Positions 1-10,150 of a stretch of 64,000 bases of DNA are shown here, piece after piece; positions within the stretch are counted from its first letter, which is position 1; each line of letters starts with the position of its first letter. The notes beneath the pieces were generated by a model. The model had not been told where the DNA came from. It worked only from the letters and a program-made list of their open reading frames with translations, and searched no databases. Both the position numbers and the translations under genes were made by a program. The DNA is taken from positions 51,356,001-51,420,000 of the forward strand of contig JAFFJZ010000002.1 of the NCBI GenBank assembly GCA_018340375.1, read 5' to 3'. This DNA is from Gonatopus flavifemur (taxonomy: Eukaryota; Arthropoda; Insecta; Hymenoptera; Dryinidae).

Positions 1-668
1 GTGAATTTTAATACAGGGAACAATCGTTATAAAAAGTTCATCAGGAATAGAATTTGAGTCTTCACCTTCCCAATACATCATTTCCATATCAAATTATGAT
101 GACAAAATTAAAAATATCTCCTCTTCCAAGCATTAACCAGCATCTCACTAAGCATTTTCATAAAAATAACTCCCTCTCCTTGCACGATACAGAAAAAAAT
201 TGTTTTTACTCAATCGAATGGCTTGAAAATGATTAGATTTATTCCCTCTGACTCACAATCAACACTTTTTCAAAGATCTCTCCAATGAAATCCAAATAAT
301 CGAGCACGGAAAAGAGGGTTGATCTTGAAAAGATTGGAAAAATCATTGAACTCGGTTCAAGCAGCATCACAAGAATACACAATACCATGTTAATGAGCCT
401 GTAAAATATGCGTCATAAGATATTTGAATAAAACACCTTCACATTGATATCCGATTTACTTTTTTTTTGCGATATGTATTCGATACGATAATTGTAGAAA
501 TCTTATCATAGTTCTGTATTCAATACAGTTCCTCGCTATGATCTCTTGTTCCGTGTATGAACTTGTAAACATGTGCCACACTATTTCTAATCTCATATCA
601 ATACGATATCGTGGTAATAATATCATCATGCGATGCATTAATTAACATACCTCATAAACGGATGAACC
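1..668. other. AT-rich upstream flank, no gene seen
   Basis: I see no gene here. The stretch is AT-rich with short chance frames only; most begin at non-ATG codons and show no protein-like composition. It lies upstream of the CpG-rich promoter island and may hold regulatory sequence, but apart from the inverted repeat annotated next I cannot name a site. Confidence 0.6.
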
Positions 669-695
669 GATACGTAAACTCCTCGTTTACGTATC
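669..695. repeat. Perfect 11-bp inverted repeat with 5-bp spacer
   Basis: GATACGTAAAC (669-679) is followed by TCCTC and then by its exact reverse complement GTTTACGTATC (685-695). The dyad sits just upstream of the CpG-rich promoter island. It could be a dimeric transcription-factor site, a small hairpin or chance. The arms are directly visible; the regulatory role is inference. Confidence 0.75.
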
Positions 696-759
696 AATAT
701 TCATCGCCGTTACAACATATATCGTGAATAATATTCACAGTTCGAGAGCAGAAACTTTG

Positions 760-1450
760 AAAAAAATGTACAAAACTATCGAAAGCTTGTCACAAGGGAA
801 ACATGAATCAGTCGATACGTTCCTGAAAGCTCTCGTTCGTACTCGTTCCCGCTCTCGCGCTTCCCAAACGGGAAGAGAGAATCTACGTGGAATCGGTCTA
901 AGAGAGTCGAAAGCTCTACGGAGAAGGAGATGGACAAAAGGGAAAGAAAAAGATTTGAGATTTGGTCGTTGGAGGCGCCACCGTACGGGGCAGCTCGGTA
1001 AAAGAAGAGAGAGAGGGGCCAATGTTTCGAGACCGGTGCGCGGACAACGATTTCTCTCTCTTTCCCCGACACTCGTATCTGTCTTCATCTCTTTCCTCTA
1101 CGTATATTCTGTGTCGTCGAACGTCGGACATCGTCGTATGGAGAGTGGCAAGCTAGCCCTGTGTGTGCGCGCCAGTGCGCCCGCAAGCTCGCAAGTTCGT
1201 GCTCCGTCGCGCCACGTCACGCAGCAGCAGCACCGCACCGCACCGCCAAAGCGCCGAAGCTCTCTTTGCTAGTGCCGTGTGCCGTGTGCCGTGCTCGTTT
1301 GGCACGTTGCTCGGCTCGGCGCTCGCTGCTCTGTGCTCTGCTGCCGTTGGTGGCAGTAACATAATCTCTTAGGGGGGACCACCCACGTTTCGACACGGAG
1401 TAGAGAATCGCGCGTTAAGTTAGAGAGCGGGCCCGCGCGTCAGAGCAAAT
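760..1450 (+). promoter_or_regulatory. CpG-rich promoter island upstream of a 5' UTR exon
   Basis: This block is clearly richer in G+C and CpG than its flanks, with dense CG dinucleotides between about 830 and 1440, including GCGC/CGCG runs near 1168 and 1411-1440. It directly precedes a transcribed-looking segment that ends in a strong splice donor at 1950. I see no convincing TATA box, so a dispersed, TATA-less insect promoter is likely. The transcription start cannot be fixed from sequence; anywhere between about 1150 and 1450 is plausible. Overlapping frames run open here (the longest window frame, 724-1272, begins at GTG with its first ATG near 765). They are rich in Arg/Ser, as expected from GC-rich DNA lacking stop codons, so I do not call a protein. 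Confidence 0.5.
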
Positions 1451-1620
1451 ACAACAAACTTCCTCGAATCCCAAATATTATAAATATATATACCCTACGA
1501 AAAACATCCGAATCTTATATTTAGAAAAAAAAAGGAAAAAAAAACAGAAAAAATTCATATAAAAATACGAAAAATTCTAACAAAGTATTAAAAAACAAGT
1601 GATAATAAAATCATCCCCTT

Positions 1621-1677
1621 GTTGTCGTCGTCGTTGTCATCATCATCATCATCATCATAATCATCATCTTCGTCGTT
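1621..1677. repeat. Trinucleotide microsatellite (CGT/CAT)n in the 5' UTR
   Basis: A CGT-type run passes into (CAT)n and back to CGT. It lies in the putative first exon, so length change could alter the leader. Frames read through it on the minus strand are only low-complexity His/Met/Thr runs. Confidence 0.85.
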
Positions 1678-1691
1678 AGTGAAGGGAAGTT

Positions 1692-1784
1692 ATGAAAGTG
1701 AAAAGACACGAGACAGAAAACGTACCAGCAATACAATACAGAAATAGTGACGTGGTGGTGGTGGTGATGGTGACTAGTAAATAA
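1692..1784 (+). CDS. Short upstream ORF in the 5' UTR (30 codons)
   Basis: ATG at 1692 opens a frame that ends at TAA 1782-1784 and encodes MKVKRHETENVPAIQY followed by a Val-rich tail from a GTG microsatellite. It lies wholly inside the putative 5' UTR exon, so in a mature mRNA it could act as a regulatory uORF. A second tiny uORF (ATG GAA AAG TAA) follows at 1794-1805. The Val-rich tail shows the frame was shaped by a microsatellite, which argues against a conserved peptide. Translation is inference. Confidence 0.2.
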   Translation: MKVKRHETENVPAIQYRNSDVVVVVMVTSK

Positions 1785-1949
1785 AATAATTTGTATGGAA
1801 AAGTAATCAATAGTGTTTGTGACTAGTTGAGAAGATATAATAAGGTAAACGTACGGGTCTAACCAATCTGGATCGAATCTTCTAGTTGTTTTCTGTGATT
1901 GGTATTCATCTCTCATCATCCCATCTCTCCCTTGGAATTTCAGAAACCG

Positions 1950-1955
1950 GTGAGT
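1950..1955 (+). other. 5' splice site GTGAGT (exon 1 / intron 1)
   Basis: CCG|GTGAGT followed by a T/C-rich tract. It matches the metazoan donor consensus at +1 to +6 except for the common A-to-G at +3. It fixes the end of the first exon and shows + strand transcription. Confidence 0.6.
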
Positions 1956-2534
1956 TTTCCTTTTCTTTTTTTTTCTTCATTCAACTTTGTCATTGTATTC
2001 TCAATATTCTGTTCTGCATTGATTTTATGAATTCAAAGTCAATCGAATGATGAAAGTGTCATCGAAATGCAGCCGTGCAATTGAGAATTCAATAAAATCA
2101 CATGAATATGTGTGGTGCCTGATAAAACATAAACATGAGTGTTGTTAAGAAATGTCATGAGCAGATAATACTTTTGTTCGCCGCTCGAGGGGATGAAAAA
2201 TCAAGCTTAGAGATTAAGACGTCGAGTATCTTCATTCTCTTCAGTAGTTGTGGTGCTTCTCCGTCAGACACTTACCAAGAGAGACTACAAAATTACGCCG
2301 ACGGCATGTAACGAAATTCATAATCCCCAAATTTACAATTCAACTTTGTATGAGATTATATTCAAATCAATTTCTCATAATTATGCTCACGTGTCATCTA
2401 ACAAACATTGGAAAATGCAATCGTTTGTAGGGGAAGCGGTACTGAAGTCATTCAGGAAGTTTAGCGTGGAAACCAGTTTAGTCTACATTCGTGAGATTAG
2501 AAGGGGAGCATGAAAACGAAATGAATCAAGTTAC

Positions 2535-2551
2535 GAGAGAGAGAGAGAGAG
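2535..2551 (+). repeat. (GA)n microsatellite
   Basis: A perfect GA dinucleotide run, purine on the + strand. GA tracts are potential GAGA-factor sites in insects. The orientation matters because every long GA tract in this window has the purines on the same strand. Confidence 0.9.
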
Positions 2552-4534
2552 GAACATCAGAAGGGTGGCGAAATTATCAACTCCACCAACATAGGATTTT
2601 ACATTTCCAAATACTGTGGTATTCCATTGCTTATTTTCATCCCCTAATTTCGAGTAAAAGAAATTCAATGAATTTTCTTTGTCCCTTTATATTGTCAAAA
2701 ATTTGAAAAAATCTACAAAACTCGGAAAATTTTGCAAACGTGTGAGAACAAAGAGGTCAAAGAGCACGAGAGTTTTAATGAATGATAAAATTCAATTACG
2801 AAATAAGAATAATTCATAACAGCAGTGTCATTTCATGTTATTTTAGGATGGAGAGAAAAAATTTCATGCGATGATTCTTCTCGGTCATACAAAAATTTTG
2901 TAGACAAATTCTCTTTCGAATTCAAATGAAGAGGTTCAAAGTTCTACAATTTTTGTCTACTACAATTACGTTTTATCATAATTCCATTCGCATGCGGCAG
3001 CTCATTTTGTATGATTTCTAAATGGAAGATTAAAATAAAGCGTTTGAAGACGGATGAAAGAAGAGGAAAAAATTATTCAAAAAGTGATTTTGCGTGCGTT
3101 TTGATTTATATACTCGACTTTTTGTTTTTATTATAAATGAGATTCAACGTTCTAAGATTATTAGAATTATATTAGATTCGTGTTTGAAAGTTTTTGTTTC
3201 GATTATGAATTGAAAATGAAGTGTGGGTCTACGAATGTACAGGATGAATAAGTTCTTTTGAAACTTGGAATAAAGGTTTATGTTCTGTCATTCGAATGAA
3301 TTATCCAAGTTTCCAACGTGAACGAGGAAGTGACGTTCTGCTTTTTGAACTCTCTTTCCCTTCATGCACAATATGGAATCGTTGTGTTTGTGATTCAATA
3401 GCAAATTACTGTAAAAACTCTTATGATTGTGTATAGAAATATTCGATGAATCGATAGGTTCGTATTTTTGTTTTTCACTCTGTCAACTTTTGCTCCCTCA
3501 AGTACCGGTGTCTCTAAATTCATTTGAAATTTCTCATTGCTGGAGTTCATTCAACTTCCGATGCATACAACTTTTTCTCAATCGTTTTTCTAATACGCTT
3601 GTTGGAATAAAACATACGGATGAAGAGGTCTTTTCAACAAACAAGGGGAAGTGTCATTTACGGAATCGATAGAATTGAATTTGTATCTTGAGAGCTTGTA
3701 TAGAGAAGTGTGAAGTGTAAAGATATTCTTAATATTATAGTTCACGTAGGTACTTTACGACGACAATTGCATTTTTTTCTAGTTGCTCTTCGATTGAAAA
3801 ACTTTTTACGAATAACTGGATCATCCAAATCTTGTAATTTCGAAACATGAAAATTCAAAACTTGAATGAAAAATTCATGAATTCATACGCGTTCATTTCA
3901 TTACTCAACGAATTCAAGTTCATTGATCACTTTCGTTTATGATTTTCGACATCATTTTCTCATCCGCTTCATTTTCATACCATACGTCTTTTTCCATCGA
4001 ATAATTACGGTCAAAATTCAATGAATCGTAACGTTATTGTATTAACAAGCCATCACGTATTTCAAAACATTCCAAATTTATTTGGATATTATTAACAGCT
4101 CGTTACCAGGGATGACAATTTATTCATACTTTATCACACGTACATGCGGAATTCCAAATAAAATCGGATATTCGGGAGTATCGTTTTACAACGGAAAGGA
4201 ATTGGATTCGATCATTCTCGTCTATTCGAAGGAAAAGTAACTAACCGAACGAGAAAAATTTATATTATACAATGGGACTTGATCGTGAAATCACGATGCA
4301 ACTGGTATTTCCACTATGCTGAGGGTTGAAGAAGAGAAGCGCGTTGGTGATGAAACCAGTTTCATTCCATTGAAAAACTGCTATGTTGCGTTTTGGCCAC
4401 TATTGTTGTCACAAGGCCGCGTGGCAATTTGCGGTCGATCGATGGTCGCGTATAAACAGCTAATAATCAAACGAATCGTGTCATAAACAATCCCCGCGGT
4501 ACCAAAAGTGAGGGGTTGCGAAACGTGGAAGAGA

Positions 4535-4536
<2 letters not shown>

Positions 4537-4562
<26 letters not shown>
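4537..4562 (+). repeat. (GA)n microsatellite
   Basis: A run of about 13 AG units, purine on the + strand, in a locally GC-richer patch (4380-4660) within intron 1. It is a possible GAGA-factor site; there is no coding function. Confidence 0.9.
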
Positions 4563-4566
<4 letters not shown>

Positions 4567-6779
4567 TAAAAGTATAAATGAGTGTCGATCGGTATAGTGG
4601 TTTATGGTGGGGGATGAACGATCGAGGGTGGGGTGGAAGTTCGTTGCTTCGAAAAGCGCAGAGATACTTTTACTCGCGTAAAAATTCATCCAATCTATAT
4701 CTGATTCTCACTCGATCACGAATATTCCAATTGAGCATACTCTGTTACTTTTCGAGTACCCACTTTCCGTAGTTAACTTTTACTTCCTTCGCCGCTTCTT
4801 CTGTTCATCACATCAAAATTTTTATCCATTTTCTATTATTTGTTTTCTTTTTTGACCACATCTCATACATGATTTTATTTTTGGTTGACGATTTTGGGAA
4901 ATTCATCGATAGTTGTGATTATTTTTGACGGATTATTCGAAAGAAGGTAGTGTTTTGAATTAATATAGTGATGAAAAGGGGTAACGAGTTTGATGAATTC
5001 GTTTTTCCTTTATAGAATTTAGATGTAAACTCTCAATTTGGTGTAAATGATTGAGATTCATCCTTAAACTTCTACATCCGAGTGAATAATCGTTTCAAAT
5101 GTCAATCGAGTGAAATTGCTGACATTTGGATCTCATTTATGGAGTATGGAATTTACTCGTAAAACAGTGCTTCTTCCTGAATTGATTCGATGGCTACTCG
5201 TATTGTGAACTATCTAGCTAAACATTATTTAGCATCTCCTCAATGAACGTCATGTCTTGAGATGATGCTATCGCCGGGATTCTAGCTATTTGTGACAAAA
5301 CATTCGATTATACTCGTACTCCAGCAAAATCGACATACAATTCTGTACATCAATTCTATTCTATTGAAGGAATTTCGAATAGTTTGTCATACACAAAATG
5401 GCTGACATCTCAGCGCTAAGTTTTCCTCAAACATATTTCAAAATATTAAACTTTAATACAATCGAAATGTAAGTTGGAAGCCGTAATGAAATGAAAAAAG
5501 CACAGTAATGATCGATTTCACGGGATCATCTTTTCATAGATTGAAACGTCATCTCTCATCCTTATCATTCATCATGATGTTTTAATTCAATCCTAATGCA
5601 TCTAGATATATTCATTCCTACTTTCCAGATAGTCCTAAAAGGAATCAGATATAATGCAAAATTGGAGCACAGTTGTTTGATAGCTGTTCCTACCAGATGT
5701 TTTTTGAAACCTGAAAAAATGATATAAATAATCCTAGTACTAGTACGAAACATCAGTTGTCGTATCGACACGTTTCATGAAGATGTAACAGGAAGTAGAG
5801 AAAACTTCAACTACGGCGGCAATTTCGATGTTTCGCTATGGATTTTTGATAAAAGGAAAATGTTTGTCGATGTTTCGTAAATGATCTTTCAGAATCTTGA
5901 ATCGAATTGATTATTCGGTTAATGCTGATGAACATTATCGAACCGAAGAATCGATCGTGATTCAAAATCAAAATGAATCTATGAAATTTGCTACAAATGT
6001 TGAAATAAAAAGAAAAACAAAGTATTTTACAACAAGAACTCAAAATCGAAACAACATTGCATTTATTGTTATTTCTTTTTCAACATGATTCGTCGATCTG
6101 TTTCTGATGCCATCAAAAATTCAATACGAAAATCAATATTTAAATGAATTTTGATTCAATTTCTTGAATGTTCATGATGATGCAAAGATTTTTCAGATAC
6201 CAACGTAGCGAATGAAATTTCACCCCATCATCGTGAATTTCATCGATTGTCGAGGTTGAGTCGTCGTGATTCGATACAAAATTAATCACATGACTAATGT
6301 GACTGGAAGTACACTAATTTAAAGTTTATAGAGTGTTTCTTGACGGTTCAGGAATTGAAAGTTGTGGAAGAAGGATAAGTCGAGCAAACGGATGAAAGAT
6401 TATTTATAGGAGAAGAAAAGAACTGAAGTAAGATGTGAAAAGAAATGAAACTGTGACAGAGTCATAAAAAAATAAGGAATTTCTGAATGTACAGAATTCT
6501 CATTCCAAGTGGTTTGGATTGATTATCATGCAGAGTAGTGGAAAATCGTTTATTAATTTTTTTCCACTTTGCATTTGTTTCTTTTGTACCGATATTTTGA
6601 ACGTATTCAAACACGATTTGAATAAACTGATTGATCTTGAGATGAAATTATCCGTTTCATGATGAATACGGTGGAAAGAAACGTAAGTTCAAGAATTGGA
6701 ATTCAGATATACAACTTCATAATAAAATTTTCTCTATCATTGGGAAAATCCGATCGGAAAATTCTCCAAATTCTATATC

Positions 6780-7346
6780 TTTCATACATAATTTATATAT
6801 GAAGTATGTTGAATTATATATGAATTATATATAATTTTGACAATTTTAACACTTGAGAATGAAAGTGAATAGTTTTCAGTTTCACGTTAAATCCATTTGG
6901 AAGTTCTCTCAAAAATCAACTCTCATGCAGGGTTTATTCGAGCAAAAAAATTTTCAACATTATATAATGCAACGTAGTTTATATGAGTTATGTATAAATT
7001 ATATAGAATTCTGAACATTTTTCTATTTGGACAGAATAGAATGTCGATTTTAAAAATTCAAGGAAAATGTCTCTGATCCAAACTAGTTGCACATAGTTCC
7101 TTATCGCAGTACTTGCGCATAATTCGTATCCAATAAGGAGAAATAAAGATTCGAAAATCATAACAGCGTACATCAACAAACAATAACAGGAGTTCTCCGG
7201 CATCGTGACATCAAAAAATTTCCGCTCGTAATGAATTTTCACTGCTCATGTTGAAAAAATTTTTAGAATCATATTTAATCTTCATATGATTGTATAGGAT
7301 TTATATATAGACCATATTGAATTGAATATGATTTCGAAAATGTTGC
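6780..7346. repeat. AT-rich zone repeating ATATAA/TTATAT words
   Basis: Variants of TTATATATGAA and TATAAATTATATA recur at 6790-6835, 6958-7005 and 7265-7320. The 7249-7346 part is a weak foldback: AATTTTTAGAATCATATT near 7257 is the imperfect reverse complement of sequence ending near 7340. It may be a decayed member of the word-array element class seen later in the window, but no clear target duplication is visible. Confidence 0.35.
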
Positions 7347-9582
7347 CACATGAGTGTCCACATGAAGGAACACTTTGATTGTTCTGGAATTTTCTATATT
7401 ACAGATCAAATTTTATGTACAAGCTAATTGCTTCCAATGCTAATACTAGAAAATTTTGGTAGATTTTTTGACAGTGTGTACTTCAGTATTTTCATATATG
7501 TCAATTCGAACATCATGCACCATTGCATCTATTGTATCACAAGTCACAATCGACATGATTTAAGCTATGTATGTAGGATAATAAATTCATTTCCCATATT
7601 TTCTAGATCATCTTATGACATTCTTTTCAGAATGAATCAGCTTACATGATTCTCTTGCACACCATGTTTTGAAATATTTTTCATCACAAAAACGAATAGA
7701 ATACCATTTTTTTGTATCAAATCATTGCTCATTGCCATCACAGTTTTTGAAAATCTTATTCTTCATTCTCAAATTACATTCAAAATAACTCGATGTTATG
7801 ATGTGAAAATCATAAGAATTGAGGATCACAAATATTCCAACAAATTTTGTTTCATAATTTCAATAAAATTATCCCAAAGTGTACTTTGAATAACAATCGA
7901 ATAATCGTGATTTGAATATTCATTATGAGAAAATGAAAAATGACAATGAAATTATCCGTAATCCTCTTCAATTCTGTCGATTATTATATTCTCTTCACAC
8001 TCAGTATATATTCCAAATGAGACTTTGCATTATAAAAAAATTGTGCACAACGTATCATGCACTTGTGAAGATCTCATTCTCTTATCTTATACGAAGCATT
8101 ATCTATTTCCTATAACGTAGAACGGCTGGAAGAGTATTTCGATAATTACAACGAATAGTTTTTTTTTTTTTTCCAAGACCATGAATAAATATCGTTATGT
8201 TCATTAAAAACAAATTTTCCATCATAGAGATGATTTTTTTCAAGAATAAAACACGAAAAACAGAGGATTTGGGAAGTGTTGATTCGTTTTTATTCGATAA
8301 CTGCTCTTCGCGAGATTTTTCTCTAATTATTATCAAATCCCTCACTTGGGTACATCAAAAATCATGATTCTAATAAATTTTCTCCTCCACAAACATTGGG
8401 GAGAAATTTTACGCGATATTTTCCGAATGAAAAATATTCTGCGTGTGATATGTGTTATGGATAACGAAAGTTAAAGAAAACAAAAATGACGTGCGTTGAC
8501 CTTTAAAACTTAACATACTCATCGAAGATCAATGGGGGATGAATTTTGTTCCTACGTATCTTTCCATTCGATGCTCCGATGGGAGCGAAAAAAAATAACG
8601 CGGAGACAAAAAAGTGGGGATAGATCGAAGGGAGAAGGGGTAAAAACAAAAATATTTAACACGCGGTGGAAAAAAGCACGAGGTTGCTCTAGTCGTCATA
8701 TGTCCCTCCGATAGTGGAGATGGACTTGATTTGGAAAAAGAGAAAGGGGAATGATAACATCGAACAAGTTGATACACACACGATTCATCGGTTCGTGGGA
8801 GTAAGGGGAGAAGAAACATACTATAGAAAAATAAAAAAGAAAAGGAGTTGAAGGTTGCCCCCGATAGAATCGAAAGTAGTTTTATCGAGGGTATCGAAGG
8901 AAGGGATCGAGTTGAGGTGGCTTACTTGGTTGCGAGGATCGTAGAAGGGGCAAGGATATATAACATTCTCAGGGGTTGGATAGAGAGATATGTGAACCGA
9001 TGAGAGAAGGGGTAGTCGTTGGATGAGTGGGCACGATGAGGGTGAGAACGAGAAAGAGAGAGAAAGAGGGAGAGTGAGTGATCTGTAAAACCCGATGGTC
9101 CGTGTTTTTATCTTAAGACGACTACCGTTGTGAGACGCAGGAATATGGTGGGAGTAGAGATTCTTTTAACCGTATACACACACCGATAACTTCCCCGGAG
9201 AATCGCGACCACTACCACCGTTGGTGGGGTGATTTCTCCTCACTTTAAACCGGAGAAGTTTGAGGGGGTGATATGGCTAGCTACACCACTACTATCGCCA
9301 ACATCCCCCGAATGAAAGAGAGGTGGGGTTGAGTTTTCACTCTTGGACGGAAAGAACATAACAGTGGGGATAAGACTACCCTTGGAGAGAATCGCAGAGT
9401 GCGTTTGCGCGACGCCGCCACCGTGGAGGTGGCACATCGTGCTCTAAGGGTTGCTTATTCGCCCCTGGCCGCGGCGGGAGGGTTGATTCGTGTTACCAAC
9501 ACATCTCTCTACAGACACAAGTTTAAATTGTATTGGTGGTATAAATGCGTGTGTGTGTCCGGTTAGTGCGAATGTGTGTGGA

Positions 9583-9616
9583 CCTGCCTGCTTGCCTGCC
9601 CTGCCCTGCCTGCGTC
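9583..9616. repeat. (CCTG)n-type imperfect microsatellite
   Basis: CCTGCCTGCTTGCCTGCC followed by more CCTG units, within the GC-rich island. The Cys/Leu/Pro-rich frame over it is a repeat artefact. Confidence 0.8.
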
Positions 9617-9816
9617 CCCTTGTATGTCTGACTGCAGGGTTAGGGTGGTCTTTAGGTCTGTCAGTAGCAAAGCGGCGGCCTCATCATACGGAACTGCTGA
9701 GGCTGACCAGCCAGGCCGAAATCACTTAAGACGCGTACACCTTGTAATATAACCGCGCACACACGAACCCACATACACACACGTACACACATATAAAGAG
9801 CAACAGAAAGAAAAAT

Positions 9817-9834
9817 AGAGAGAGAGAGAGAGAG
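9817..9834 (+). repeat. (GA)n microsatellite
   Basis: A perfect AG run, purine on the + strand, beside CA-rich low-complexity DNA inside the 9-10 kb island. Confidence 0.9.
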
Positions 9835-10150
9835 CACGCGACATCTTACATACACATAACACTTATACATGTACACATACATTGCAACGCGTGCGCACTC
9901 TCACAAATACACGTGTACAAATATATACACTTTACAACGACACACACGCATACATTATCGTGTTGTACATATGTGAAGTAGACACACGTGAAGAGGCAGG
10001 ACTAAGGATTAAACGTGCAGTGGACACGCGTCTATCAAGACATACGCATCACAAGGACCGGGATGGAACCGCTGAGATTTTACCATCGCTAAAGACTCAT
10101 AATCGTAACAATACTCGTGACGATATGACGATCAATGATTAACTTCGTCT

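Larger units (their letters stand above)
1380..1949 (+). other. Putative untranslated first exon (5' UTR)
   Basis: The segment runs from the promoter island to the junction AAACCG|GTGAGT at 1949/1950. The donor is near-perfect for metazoan U1 and is followed by a pyrimidine-rich stretch and long AT-rich intron-like DNA. No long ATG-initiated frame reaches the donor. The frame that would continue into the internal exon at 22635 is open only from a stop near 1842 and contains no ATG, so the exon is best read as 5' UTR. It contains short upstream ATGs (1692 and 1794) and a CGT/CAT microsatellite at 1621-1677. The 5' end is approximate. Alternatives are a lncRNA first exon or one of several alternative first exons. 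Confidence 0.5.
1956..8930 (+). other. Intron 1, proximal part: AT-rich, no exon seen
   Basis: About 7 kb of AT-rich sequence with short frames only. I see no acceptor/donor pair bounding an open frame. Contents worth noting are GA tracts (2535-2551, 4537-4562), an AT-rich word-repeat zone (6780-7346) and a run of about 14 T at 8158-8172. An isolated CAGGGATGACAATTT at 4108 resembles a hAT end but has no partner. Confidence 0.45.
8930..10150 (+). promoter_or_regulatory. GC/CA-rich island, possible alternative promoter or enhancer
   Basis: This island stands out from its AT-rich flanks. It has GC-rich stretches (9410-9480, 9570-9720), a palindromic CCACCGTTGGTGG at 9213-9225, a CCTG-type repeat (9583-9616), GA tracts (9049-9076, 9817-9834) and CA-rich DNA (9750-9970). 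A TATA-like TATAAATG lies at 9540-9547. A possible donor, CAACAA|GTAAGA, lies near 11390. Together this would fit an alternative first exon of the same + strand gene, but I cannot fix a start site or an exon. Open frames in the island are low-complexity Leu/Cys/Pro runs. An intronic enhancer is equally possible. Confidence 0.3.

Noticed and set aside
724..1272. Longest open frame (182 codons) over the promoter island
   Set aside because: It starts at GTG, its first ATG is near 765, it is Arg/Ser-rich, and it overlaps open frames on the opposite strand; GC-rich DNA explains the lack of stops.
4108..4122. CAGGGATGACAATTT resembling a hAT end
   Set aside because: No inverted partner and no flanking 8-bp duplication found.
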